Shown here: positions 1 through 8,053 of the stretch, one piece after another
Numbering within the stretch: position 1 is the first letter of the stretch
Layout of the letters: each line of letters begins with the position of its first letter
From: Nocardiopsis potens DSM 45234
GTDB taxonomy: Bacteria > Actinomycetota > Actinomycetes > Streptosporangiales > Streptosporangiaceae
NCBI RefSeq assembly: GCF_000341105.1
Contig: NZ_ANBB01000039.1
Span: 27,565-91,564, forward strand
Direction of reading: 5' to 3'
Length of the DNA stretch: 64,000 nt
Program-made: the position numbers and the translations under genes
Notes under the pieces: model-generated
Databases searched by the model: none
What the model was told of the DNA's origin: nothing
What the model saw: the letters and a program-made list of their open reading frames with translations, nothing else

Positions 1-1
1 C

Positions 2-1471
2 CAGCGCGCGTTCAGCGACGTGCTGTCCGGGGTGGTCAGCAACACCGTGACGCTGCTGCTCACCCTGGTCGTCATGGTCGGGATCTCCTGGCAGATCACC
101 CTGCTGGCGCTGGTGCTGCTCCCGGTGTTCGTGCTGCCCGCCCGGCGGATGGGCAGCCGGCTGGCCCGGCTGGAGCGGGAGGCCACCGAGCACGACGCCG
201 CCATGGGCACCCGGATGACCGAGCGGTTCTCCGCCCCCGGCGCCACCCTGGTCAAGCTGTTCGGCCGGCCCCGCGAGGAGTCCGCCGAGTTCGCCTTCCG
301 GGCCCGCCGGGTCCGCGACATCGGGGTGCGCACCGCCATGGTGCAGGAGGTGTTCGTCACCGCGCTCACCCTGGTCTCCGCGCTGGCGCTGGCGCTCGTC
401 TACGGCCTGGGCGGGTACTTCGTGTTCGCCGGCGGGCTGGACTCCGGCTCGGTGGTCGCGCTGGCGCTGCTGCTCAGCCGGCTGTACGCGCCGCTGACCT
501 CGCTGGCCAGCGCCCGGGTCGAGGTGATGAGCGCGATGGTCAGCTTCAGCCGGGTCTTCGAGGTCCTCGACCTGGAGCCGCTGGTCAAGGAGGCCCCGGA
601 CGCCCGCCCGGTGCCCGAGGGCCCGGTCTCGGTCGAGTTCGACCGGGTCGGCTTCGGCTACCCTTCCGCCGACCGGTTCTCGCTGGCCTCCCTGGAGGAG
701 GTGGTCACCCTGGACGACCGCGACGGCGGCCCGGTGCTGCACGGCATCGGCTTCACCGCCGCCCCCGGGGAGACGGTGGCGCTGGTCGGCTCCTCCGGCG
801 CCGGCAAGTCCACCATCGCGCAGCTGGTCCCCCGGCTGTACGACGTGGACTCCGGGGCGGTGCGGATCTCCGGGGTGGACGTGCGCGAGCTGACCGCGGC
901 CTCGCTGCGCTCCGCCGTCGGCATGGTCACCCAGGACGGGCACCTCTTCCACGAGACCATCCGGGCCAACCTGCTGCTCGCCCGCCCCGACGCCACCGAC
1001 GAGCAGCTGTGGGACGTGCTGCGCCGGGCCCGGCTGGACGGCCTGGTCGCCGCGCTGCCCGACGGCCTGGACACCATGGTCGGCGAGCGCGGCTACCGGT
1101 TCTCCGGCGGCGAGCGGCAGCGGCTGACCATCGCCCGGCTGCTGCTGGCCTCCCCCGGCCTGGTGATCCTGGACGAGGCCACCTCCAGCCTGGACGCCAC
1201 CTCCGAGGCCGCGGTGCAGGAGGCGCTGGCCGAGGCGCTGCGCGGGCGCACCGCCATCGTCATCGCGCACCGGCTCTCCACCATCCGCTCCGCCGACCGG
1301 ATCCTGGTGATCGAGGAGGGGCGCATCGTCGAGCAGGGCCGCCACGAGGAGCTGCTGGCCGCACACGGCCGCTACGAGGAGCTGTACCGGACCCAGTTCG
1401 CCGACTCCGCCGGGGAGGGCGGCGCGGACGCCCCCGGGCCGTGCAGCACCGCCCCGGCCGCGGCTGGCTGA
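2..1471 (+). CDS. ABC transporter, fused permease/ATP-binding protein (5' truncated by window edge)
   Basis: C-terminal part of an ABC exporter half-transporter; the reading frame is open from base 2, so the start lies before the window. Visible transmembrane helices (about residues 10-45 and 115-150 of the visible part) belong to the membrane domain. The nucleotide-binding domain follows with Walker A GSSGAGKST, Q-loop VTQDG, signature FSGGERQR, Walker B LVILDEATSS and the H-loop IAHRLST. All ATPase motifs are intact, so ATP-driven export across the membrane is expected; the substrate cannot be told. The tail after the ATPase domain is Gly/Ala/Pro rich and unstructured. Such exporters often work as heterodimers, and a partner could lie upstream outside the window. 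Confidence 0.93.
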   Translation, partial: QRAFSDVLSGVVSNTVTLLLTLVVMVGISWQITLLALVLLPVFVLPARRMGSRLARLEREATEHDAAMGTRMTERFSAPGATLVKLFGRPREESAEFAFRARRVRDIGVRTAMVQEVFVTALTLVSALALALVYGLGGYFVFAGGLDSGSVVALALLLSRLYAPLTSLASARVEVMSAMVSFSRVFEVLDLEPLVKEAPDARPVPEGPVSVEFDRVGFGYPSADRFSLASLEEVVTLDDRDGGPVLHGIGFTAAPGETVALVGSSGAGKSTIAQLVPRLYDVDSGAVRISGVDVRELTAASLRSAVGMVTQDGHLFHETIRANLLLARPDATDEQLWDVLRRARLDGLVAALPDGLDTMVGERGYRFSGGERQRLTIARLLLASPGLVILDEATSSLDATSEAAVQEALAEALRGRTAIVIAHRLSTIRSADRILVIEEGRIVEQGRHEELLAAHGRYEELYRTQFADSAGEGGADAPGPCSTAPAAAG

Positions 1472-1793
1472 CCCCGGCGGGCCGGCGCCCCGGGGGGAGG
1501 AGGAACCGCCGCCGGAAAGGGCGGGGTCCCGGCACCGGGCCCCGCCCGGCCGCGCCCGCGGAGCCGGAGAGCGCGGCCGGCGGCCGCCGCGGGCGCGCGA
1601 CACGCCGGACCGCGGCCCCACCGGCCCGCCGGACGCCCCGCCCCGGCCCGGTCGCGGCCGAAAGGCCCCGATCCGGGCGGCCCCGGCGGAAGGCCGTCCA
1701 CAGGCCCGCCGCCCGGCTCTGGTCAGGGCCGCCCCGGACGGGCAGAATCAGGCGCACTGATCGCAGACGTCCACCAGAGCAATGGAGCACTCG
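1472..1793. other. Intergenic region with terminator-like dyads
   Basis: No gene. Just after the ABC gene, bases 1519-1548 form an imperfect GC hairpin (GGGCGGGG paired with CCCCGCCC) that could end its transcript. The rest is GC-rich. The only start-site signal is GGAG at 1784-1787, in front of the next gene. Confidence 0.5.
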
Positions 1794-3356
1794 GTGACTC
1801 AGACCACGCCTGACGACCTCCGTTCCGTGATCGCCGGCCGGCGGCTCGACCGCGCCGACAAACCGCTGATCAGCACCAATCCCGCGCGCACCGGCGAGGT
1901 GCTGGCCGAGGTGAGCCTGGCCGGCCGGGCCGAGTTCACCGCCGCCTGCCGGGCCGCCGAGGAGGCCCAACGCGCCTGGGCGGCGGTGCCCGCGCCCATC
2001 CGCGGCCAGGTGATCGGCAACATCGGCGACCTGGTCGCCGCGAACAAGGAGGCCCTGGCGCGCGCCGTCACCCGCGACATCGGCAAGACCCTGGGCGAGG
2101 CCCGCGGCGAAGTCCAGGAGATCATCGACACCTGCGAGTTCTTCCGCGGCGAAGGGCGCCGGCTCTACGGGCAGACCGTGCCCTCGGAGATGCCCGACAA
2201 GCAGCTGTTCACCTTCCGCAACCCGCTGGGCACCGCCGCGATCATCACCGCCGGCAACTTCCCGGTGGCCGTGCCCAGCTGGTACATCGTGCCCGCGCTG
2301 CTGACCGGCAACACCGTGGTGTGGAAGCCGGCCGAGTACGCCGCCTCCTGCTCGTGGGCGTTCTACGAGCTGTTCTCCCGCGCCGGGCTGCCCGAGGGCG
2401 TGCTCAACCTGGTCTACGCCGACGGCGAGGAGACCTTCGCCGGGCTGGAGCAGGCGCTCGGCGAGGGCCTGGTGGACAAGGTCGGCTTCACCGGCTCCAG
2501 CGCGGTGGGCGCCCGGATCGGCGAGCTGTGCGGGCGCCACCTGCAGACGCCCTGCCTGGAGCTGGGCGGCAAGAACCCGATGGTGGTCACCGAGGACGCC
2601 GACCTCGACCTGGCGGTGGAGGGGGCGCTGTTCTCCGGGTTCGGCACCGCCGGGCAGCGCTGCACCTCGCTGGGGAACGCCATCGTGCACGAGTCGGTGC
2701 ACGAGGCCTTCCTGGAGCGGTTCGCCGCCGCCACCGCCGCCGCCGCGGTCGGCGACCCCACCCGGGACGTGCTCTACGGGCCGATGATCAGCGAGCGGTT
2801 CGCCGACCGCTACGAGGGCTACCTGGACTGGATCTCCGGCCACCACCGGGTGCTCGGCTCCACCGCGACCGGCCGGATCACCGCGGCCTCGCCCCGCGAC
2901 GGCTTCGTCGGCGACCCCGCCGACGGGCTCTTCTACCACCCGGTCATCCTCGCCGGGGTGCGCCCCGAGGACCGGGTGTTCACCGAGGAGACCTTCGGCC
3001 CGATCGTCGGCGTGGCCTCCTACCGGCACCTGGAGGAGGCGGTCGAACTCGCCGACCTGCCCGGCTACGGGCTGTCCTGCTCGATCTACACCACCGACCC
3101 GAAGAAGGCCTTCGCGTTCCGCTCCGGGATCGGCGCCGGCATGGTCAGCGTGAACAACTCGACCTCCGGCGCCGAGGCCCACCTGCCGTTCGGCGGCAAC
3201 GGCCGCTCCGGCAACGGCGGCCGGCTCTCCGGCATGTGGGTGCTCGACCAGTTCACCCGCTGGCAGTCGATGAACTGGGACTACTCCGGGCGGCTGCAGA
3301 AGGCCCAGATGGACGTCGTGGAGATCGACGCGGACCTGGGCTTCCGGCTGGACTGA
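1794..3356 (+). CDS. Aldehyde dehydrogenase, ALDH7-like
   Basis: NAD(P)-dependent oxidation of an aldehyde to its acid in the cytoplasm. About 520 residues, normal for the family. The general-base Glu is in ELGGKN (residue 256 from this start) and the catalytic Cys in GQRCTS (residue 290). NAD-fold segments GNFPVAVPSW and FTGSSAVG and the C-terminal VSVNNSTSG...LPFGG region are also present. Overall look is closest to the aminoadipate-semialdehyde/piperidine-carboxylate branch, but the substrate is not proven. I chose GTG 1794 because GGAG (1784-1787) lies 6 bases ahead; ATG 1782 is in frame but has no ribosome site. It stands alone, so its pathway is unclear. Confidence 0.88.
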   Translation: MTQTTPDDLRSVIAGRRLDRADKPLISTNPARTGEVLAEVSLAGRAEFTAACRAAEEAQRAWAAVPAPIRGQVIGNIGDLVAANKEALARAVTRDIGKTLGEARGEVQEIIDTCEFFRGEGRRLYGQTVPSEMPDKQLFTFRNPLGTAAIITAGNFPVAVPSWYIVPALLTGNTVVWKPAEYAASCSWAFYELFSRAGLPEGVLNLVYADGEETFAGLEQALGEGLVDKVGFTGSSAVGARIGELCGRHLQTPCLELGGKNPMVVTEDADLDLAVEGALFSGFGTAGQRCTSLGNAIVHESVHEAFLERFAAATAAAAVGDPTRDVLYGPMISERFADRYEGYLDWISGHHRVLGSTATGRITAASPRDGFVGDPADGLFYHPVILAGVRPEDRVFTEETFGPIVGVASYRHLEEAVELADLPGYGLSCSIYTTDPKKAFAFRSGIGAGMVSVNNSTSGAEAHLPFGGNGRSGNGGRLSGMWVLDQFTRWQSMNWDYSGRLQKAQMDVVEIDADLGFRLD

Positions 3357-3477
3357 CCGCCCGGGGCGGGGGCGGCGGCACCGGGACTCGCTGCGGCGCA
3401 GCCGAAACCGACACCGGGGACATGTAAACTCACGCCCCGGTCACGCACGCCCCCGCCGTCGAACCCGGATCGGAGCC

Positions 3478-4623
3478 ATGGATTCCACCGCCGCCACCCC
3501 CGAGGAGGAACGAGCCGGACTGGAGGCCCCGCGCACGCTGCTCCGCCGGTCCGGGTTCGCCGCGGCCGTGCCGCTGTTCTCCGCCGACCTGGCCGGCGCC
3601 GGCGACGCCGCGGAGGCCGCCCGGGTGGTCACCTCGCACGGCCACCGGCTGTGGACCGAGGCGGTCTCCCGCCGGGACCGGGTCGGCGACGACCGCCCGC
3701 TGTACTGGGCCCGGCTCGCCCTCAGCGCGCTGCTGCGCTCCTGGCGGCCGTCGTTCCCGCTGTCCGGCGAGGAGCGCGCCGCGCTCCTGGACCGCCTGGA
3801 GCAGGCCTCGCGCGGCCACGACGACCTGGTGTTCGCCCCCGACGACCGGCAGCTGCGCGTCATCGTCACCGGGTTCGACCCCTTCGGGCTCGACGACGAC
3901 GTGCGCCGCTCCAACCCCTCGGGGGTGGCCGCGCTCGCGCTGCACGGGGAGACCTTCGAGGCGCACGGCAGGACCGCGGTGGTGCGCGCGGCCCTGTTCC
4001 CGGTCCGCTGGCGCGACTTCACCGGCGGCATGGTGGAGCGCTGCCTGCGGCCGCACTACACCGGCACCGCGCCGGCCGACGCGGTGATCACCCTCAGCCG
4101 GGGCCGGTCGGACCGGTTCGAGCTGGAGGCCCGCAGCGCCGCCTGGCGCGGCGGCGACCCGGACAACGAGCGCGCCTGCGCGCCCGGCCCGATCCCCCCG
4201 CCCGACCTGCCCGGGCTCCCCTCTCCCCTGCCGCAGTGGGGCTCCTCGACCCTGCCCCGCCAGGCCGTCCGGGACCTGGCCGGCGGGCGGTTCCCGGTGC
4301 ACGACGACACCCGGGTCACCGAGATCCCGGCCGGCGCCGCCGAGCCGGTGGTGCGCGAGGACGGCCCCACCCCGGGGTCCCTGGCGCGCGCCGGCGGCGG
4401 CGGGGACCACCTGGCCAACGAGCTCGCCTACCGCAACACCCTGCTGCGCGAGGCCGCCGGCCGGGACATCCCCGCCGGGCACGTGCGCACCCCGGCCCTG
4501 GAGCCGGGCACCGGCGACCCGGCCGCACTCACCGACCCCGGATTCGAGCGGGACCGCGCCGACATCACCGAGCAGCTCCGCGCCATCGTGGCCGCCGCGG
4601 TCCGCGCCGCCCCGCTGCGCTGA
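3478..4623 (+). CDS. Pyroglutamyl-peptidase-like protein, catalytic Cys absent
   Basis: 381 residues, against about 215 for typical C15 pyroglutamyl peptidases. An N-terminal extension of about 125 residues of unknown type precedes the family hallmark VTGFDPFG (130-137) and the following NPSG. In the part where the family has Cys-Asn before the last helix, this protein reads GDHLANELAYRN with Ala313 in the Cys position; the later catalytic His is kept (His335 in AGHVRTP). It is therefore probably not a normal pyroglutamyl peptidase, and may be a binding protein or have another chemistry. The gene is monocistronic, convergent with the response regulator downstream. A possible -10 (TAAACT, 3424-3429) lies about 50 bases upstream. 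Confidence 0.72.
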   Translation: MDSTAATPEEERAGLEAPRTLLRRSGFAAAVPLFSADLAGAGDAAEAARVVTSHGHRLWTEAVSRRDRVGDDRPLYWARLALSALLRSWRPSFPLSGEERAALLDRLEQASRGHDDLVFAPDDRQLRVIVTGFDPFGLDDDVRRSNPSGVAALALHGETFEAHGRTAVVRAALFPVRWRDFTGGMVERCLRPHYTGTAPADAVITLSRGRSDRFELEARSAAWRGGDPDNERACAPGPIPPPDLPGLPSPLPQWGSSTLPRQAVRDLAGGRFPVHDDTRVTEIPAGAAEPVVREDGPTPGSLARAGGGGDHLANELAYRNTLLREAAGRDIPAGHVRTPALEPGTGDPAALTDPGFERDRADITEQLRAIVAAAVRAAPLR

Positions 4624-4659
4624 CCCGGCCCCGCCGCCCCGGTTCCGCGGCGCGGCACG

Positions 4660-4700
4660 GGCCCCGCTCTCCGGAGGGGCCGCCGCCCGCCGCGGGCGGG
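4660..4700. terminator. Paired hairpins between convergent genes
   Basis: GGCCCC/GGGGCC (4660-4665 with 4676-4681) and CCCGCC/GGCGGG (4686-4691 with 4695-4700) sit in the 78-base gap between two convergent stops, and may terminate from both sides. No T-tract. Confidence 0.45.
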
Positions 4701-4701
4701 C

Positions 4702-5364
4702 TCAGCCCTGCTCGTCCATCAGGCCGCTGCGGTAGGCCCAGGCGGCGATCTCCACCCGGTTCCGGGCGCCGAGCTTCGCCTGGACGCTGGCCAGGTGGGT
4801 CTTGACCGTGCTGAGCGAGACGAACAGCCGCTCGGCCGCCTCGACGTTGGTCAGCCCCTCGGCGACCGCCCGCACCGTCTCCTTCTCCCGCTCGGTGAGC
4901 CCGCGGTCCTCCGGTGCGCCCCGCCGCACGGTCCGCTGCCGGGTGAACCGGCTGAGCAGCCGCACCGTGATCTTGGGCGAGACCAGGGCGTCGCCGCGCA
5001 CGGCGGCGCGCACCGCCTCGATCAGCAGCGCCGGCCCGGCGTCCTTGAGCAGGAAGCCGACGGCGCCGCCCTCCAGCGCGGAGTAGACGTACTCGTCCAG
5101 ATCGAAGGTGGTCACCACGACCACCTTGACCGGGTCGGCCACCCCGGGGCCGGCCAGCCGGCGGGTGGCCTCCAGGCCGTCGATGCCGGGCATCCGGATG
5201 TCCAGCAGGGCGACGTCGGGGCGGAGCTCGCGGGCCAGCCGCAGCGCCTCCAGGCCGTCCCCCGCCTCGCCGACCACCTCGATGTCGCCCTCGGCCTCCA
5301 GCATGTACCGGAAACCGGTCCGCACCATCTCCTGGTCGTCGGCCAGCACCACCCGGATCGTCAC
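4702..5364 (-). CDS. NarL/LuxR-family response regulator
   Basis: 220 residues: N-terminal receiver domain with acidic pocket ADD (residues 8-10), phospho-acceptor Asp55 in LLDIRMPG, Thr in VVTTF and Lys in LLKD. A C-terminal LuxR helix-turn-helix follows (LTEREKE...STVKTHLASVQAKLG, about 155-210). It should bind DNA when phosphorylated by the adjacent kinase. Start: GTG at 5364, whose GTGA overlaps the kinase stop (translational coupling). An upstream ATG at 5421 would add only Arg/Gly-rich residues that overlap the kinase gene. Confidence 0.93.
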   Translation of the reverse strand: MTIRVVLADDQEMVRTGFRYMLEAEGDIEVVGEAGDGLEALRLARELRPDVALLDIRMPGIDGLEATRRLAGPGVADPVKVVVVTTFDLDEYVYSALEGGAVGFLLKDAGPALLIEAVRAAVRGDALVSPKITVRLLSRFTRQRTVRRGAPEDRGLTEREKETVRAVAEGLTNVEAAERLFVSLSTVKTHLASVQAKLGARNRVEIAAWAYRSGLMDEQG

Positions 5365-6611
5365 CGCGCGCCTCCGTCGTCCTCCGCGGCCTCGGCGGGC
5401 AGCTCCGCCCGCACCAGCCATCCCGGGCCGCCGGGCACCGGCCCCGCGTCGAACTCGCCGCCCAGGAGCCGGACCCGCTCGGCCATGCCGATCAGACCGT
5501 ATCCGTCCTCCGCGGCGTGGACCGCCCCGGCGCCCCGGCCGTCGTCGCGCACCTCCAGGACGGCGCGCCCGCCCCCGGTGCGGAGCCGGACCAGCACCCG
5601 GGTGGCGCCCCGGGCGTGCCTGCGCGCGTTGGTCACCCCCTCCTGGGCCATCCGCAGCACGGCGGCCGAGGCCTCCGAGGGCAGCCGCGCGGCGCCCCCG
5701 TCGATGTCCACCTCCACCCGGGGTCGCCCCACGTCGCCCGGGGCCTCCAGGGAGTGCAGCGCGGCGGGCAGGTCGTGGGCGTCCAGCGGGGCGGGCTCGT
5801 CCTCCTCGCGGAGCGCGCCGACCATCCGCCGCATCGCGGCCAGCGCGCTGCTGCCGGCCCGCTCGATGCCGGGCAGCGCGGCGGCGACCCGCTCGGGGTC
5901 CCGGTCGGCGATGTAGCGCAGCGCCTGGACCTGCACCACGATCCCGGACACCTGGTGCGCGACCACGTCGTGCAGGTCGCGGGCGAGGGCCAGGCGCTCC
6001 TCGCGGCGGATCTCCTCCACCCGCCAGGTCCGCTCGTGGTCGCGCCAGCGGATGTACAGCCCCGGGGTGAACATCACCATCCCGGCGAAGAGCAGCCAGC
6101 CGGACTCGTCGAAGCTCCAGCCGGGCGAGCGCAGCGGCATGCTGAGGAAGACCCCGGCGACCGCCGCCGCCATGGCGGCCAGGGAGGCCCGGGAGCCGCG
6201 CGAGGCGACCGCGGTGACCGCCAGGAAGATCCCGAGCAGCTCCCCCATGCCCATCGAGTAGCCGTAGGCGCCGAACTCCCCGGTGGACAGCACCAGGCTG
6301 GTGGCGAACACCGCGGCCGGGGCGAGCGGCGCGACCGACTGGACCCGCCGCACCGGTGCCCCGGGCGGCAGCACCAGCAGCCCTGCCAGGCAGGCCAGCA
6401 CCCCGGAAAGGGGGATCATCGACTCCCGGAAGGACGGCTCGGGGCCCAGGTAGTCCGGGCCCAGGGGCGGCCGGTCCAGCCAGGCCCGGGCGTCGATCAG
6501 GAAGGCGAAGCCCATCAGCGCCAGGGCGCCGGCGATCGGCAGCGCCCCCAGCCTCCCGAGCGCCGACCGCCCCGCCGCCCCGTCCGCCCGCTCGTTCCCC
6601 CTGCTTCGCAT
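5361..6611 (-). CDS. Two-component sensor histidine kinase (HisKA_3 type)
   Basis: 416-residue membrane kinase. About six hydrophobic segments occupy residues 20-190 (for example FATSLVLSTG and MAAAVAGVFLS), with little extracytoplasmic sequence, so it may sense the membrane or an internal ligand. The dimerisation domain has the phospho-acceptor His214 in LARDLHDVVAHQVSG, followed by an HATPase_c domain with N-box EGVTNARRHA and G-box RDDGRG. It overlaps the response regulator gene by 4 bases, so the two form one operon. The stimulus and target genes are unknown; the two small membrane proteins behind it are candidates by position only. Confidence 0.92.
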   Translation of the reverse strand: MRSRGNERADGAAGRSALGRLGALPIAGALALMGFAFLIDARAWLDRPPLGPDYLGPEPSFRESMIPLSGVLACLAGLLVLPPGAPVRRVQSVAPLAPAAVFATSLVLSTGEFGAYGYSMGMGELLGIFLAVTAVASRGSRASLAAMAAAVAGVFLSMPLRSPGWSFDESGWLLFAGMVMFTPGLYIRWRDHERTWRVEEIRREERLALARDLHDVVAHQVSGIVVQVQALRYIADRDPERVAAALPGIERAGSSALAAMRRMVGALREEDEPAPLDAHDLPAALHSLEAPGDVGRPRVEVDIDGGAARLPSEASAAVLRMAQEGVTNARRHARGATRVLVRLRTGGGRAVLEVRDDGRGAGAVHAAEDGYGLIGMAERVRLLGGEFDAGPVPGGPGWLVRAELPAEAAEDDGGAR

Positions 6612-6640
6612 GGCCCCAGGTTAGAGCCGGGAACAGCGGC

Positions 6641-6668
6641 GCCGCCTCGGCCGATCGGCCGAGGCGGC
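6641..6668. terminator. Perfect 28-base GC palindrome
   Basis: A perfect palindrome (arms GCCGCCTCGGCC, centre GATC-like) lies between the stop of the small membrane protein (6704) and the kinase start. It is a likely factor-assisted terminator for the minus-strand gene. Confidence 0.55.
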
Positions 6669-6703
6669 GGGGTGCGCCGGGCGCGGGCGGGCCCGCGGGC
6701 CCG

Positions 6704-7126
6704 CTAGTAGCTCGTCGTGTCGTAGGAGCCGGATCCGGACTCGGAGAGCATGGCCAGCAGCCCGAACCCGCCGTAGAGGACGAAGAGCAGGATCGTGAGG
6801 AGCAGGCCGATACCGGCCATGATCCAGCCGATCAGCGCGCAGGTCTTGGAGGCCTTCGGGTTGGAGGTCGTCATCACCGCGGAGACGATCCCCAGCACCA
6901 GGCCGACGATCGCGAGCGGCCAGCACATGCAGAAGCTCAGCACCGAGGCGACGATCACGCCGATCGCGTTGCCCATGCTGGCGGGCGGCTCGTTCGGCCC
7001 CATCGGCGGCGGGGGCGGGGGCGCGCCTCCCATGCCGCCGTAGCCCCCTCCGGGAGGCGGAGGCGGCCCGTACCCGCCCGGGCCCTGCGGGGGAGGCGGC
7101 CCGTACCCGCCGGTTCCGTAACTCAT
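6704..7126 (-). CDS. Pro/Gly-rich DUF4190-like membrane protein
   Basis: 140 residues. The first 50 are Pro/Gly/Tyr rich (repeats of GYGPPPP), then two or more transmembrane helices (about 55-85 and 95-125) with NPKASKTCALIGWI between them, the usual DUF4190 arrangement. Function unknown; such proteins are common in actinomycetes and often duplicated. The start has a clear ribosome site (GGAGAAGG) in a leader nearly identical to that of its neighbour at 7755, showing tandem duplication that included the leader. Confidence 0.8.
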   Translation of the reverse strand: MSYGTGGYGPPPPQGPGGYGPPPPPGGGYGGMGGAPPPPPPMGPNEPPASMGNAIGVIVASVLSFCMCWPLAIVGLVLGIVSAVMTTSNPKASKTCALIGWIMAGIGLLLTILLFVLYGGFGLLAMLSESGSGSYDTTSY

Positions 7127-7330
7127 GCTCGCCTTCTCCAGCTTCGATCTGTGCCGCCGGAAGGGGATCCTCCCGGGTCGCGCCGCTCGGCCCCGGCGGG
7201 CGATCGGATCCTGGGCGACCGTTCCGGGCGGTCCGGGGAAGGCCGGACGGAGCGGGGGTCGCCGGGGGAGCGGGCCGTCTCGAACGCGGCCCTGCGCGCC
7301 GCGACCCTACCACCCGCCGAACGGAACGGG

Positions 7331-7358
7331 CCGCCCCGGCCGGGTCCGGCCGGGGCGG
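7331..7358. terminator. Hairpin after the second DUF4190-like gene
   Basis: A perfect 13-base stem (7331-7343 with 7346-7358, arms CCGCCCCGGCCGG) lies 26 bases past the stop at 7384 on the minus strand. No T-tract. Confidence 0.55.
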
Positions 7359-7383
7359 CTCCTGGTACCGCGGGACGGGCCCG

Positions 7384-7755
7384 CTAATACGTGGTGGGCG
7401 TCGACGCCGCGATGAAGAAGGAGAAGATGATGTAGGCGATCGAGATCACCAGACCGATGCCGAACAGGATCCACCCGATCAGCGAGCAGGTCTTGGACGC
7501 CTTCGGGTTGCTCTCCACCATGACCAGGGAGACGATCCCCAGCACCAGCGTCAGCACGTTGCAGCAGAGGACGCCGACGACGATCAGGCCGATCGCGCTG
7601 CCCTTGCTGGCGGGCGGCTCCGTGGGGCCCATCGGCGGCGGAGGCGGAGGGGGACCCCCCATCCCTCCACCGAAGCCTCCCGGGGGCGGCGGAGGTCCGT
7701 GCCCGGGAGGAGGGGGCGGCGGGGGCGGCCCGTACCCGCCCGTTCCATAACTCAT
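7384..7755 (-). CDS. Pro/Gly-rich DUF4190-like membrane protein (paralogue)
   Basis: 123 residues, same plan as the gene at 6704-7126: Pro/Gly/Tyr-rich head of about 45 residues, then two transmembrane helices around a conserved NPKASKTCSLIGWI. I chose the ATG at 7755 because it matches the paralogue's start MSYGTGGYG and is preceded by the same GGAGAAGG leader; an upstream ATG at 7812 has no such support. The two proteins differ mainly in head length and the C-terminal tail (short here). Function unknown. Confidence 0.8.
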   Translation of the reverse strand: MSYGTGGYGPPPPPPPPGHGPPPPPGGFGGGMGGPPPPPPPMGPTEPPASKGSAIGLIVVGVLCCNVLTLVLGIVSLVMVESNPKASKTCSLIGWILFGIGLVISIAYIIFSFFIAASTPTTY

Positions 7756-7937
7756 ACTCGCCTTCTCCAGCCATGAGTGAGGGTTGTCAGAGCCGGCCCG
7801 GTGAACGTTCACGAGCGGCCTGCAGATGTTCTCACCTCTGATGCGCCGCCTGCGCGTCCGGTTCCAGGTCCGAGCGGATTCGTTACCAGCCCGTTTCCCA
7901 TTGCCTCCGAGTCGCGGCTTGTGCCGTGATCGCCCGA

Positions 7938-7966
7938 TTGCGTCCCGAAGCGCACCCCCGTATGTT
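7938..7966 (+). promoter_or_regulatory. Probable promoter of the deacetylase gene
   Basis: TTGCGT (7938-7943), 17-base spacer, TATGTT (7961-7966). It points at the deacetylase start about 90 bases further on. Confidence 0.45.
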
Positions 7967-8053
7967 CACGGTGCGGCCCGGCGCCCCTCCCCTGCGCACC
8001 GGCCGCCGCGACCGCCGCTCCGGCGCCCGCCCCCCTTGTTCCTCCTAGCCCGG

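Noticed and set aside
1009..1797. Arg-rich open frame overlapping the ABC gene end
   Set aside because: Shadow frame of the transporter and GC-rich intergenic DNA.
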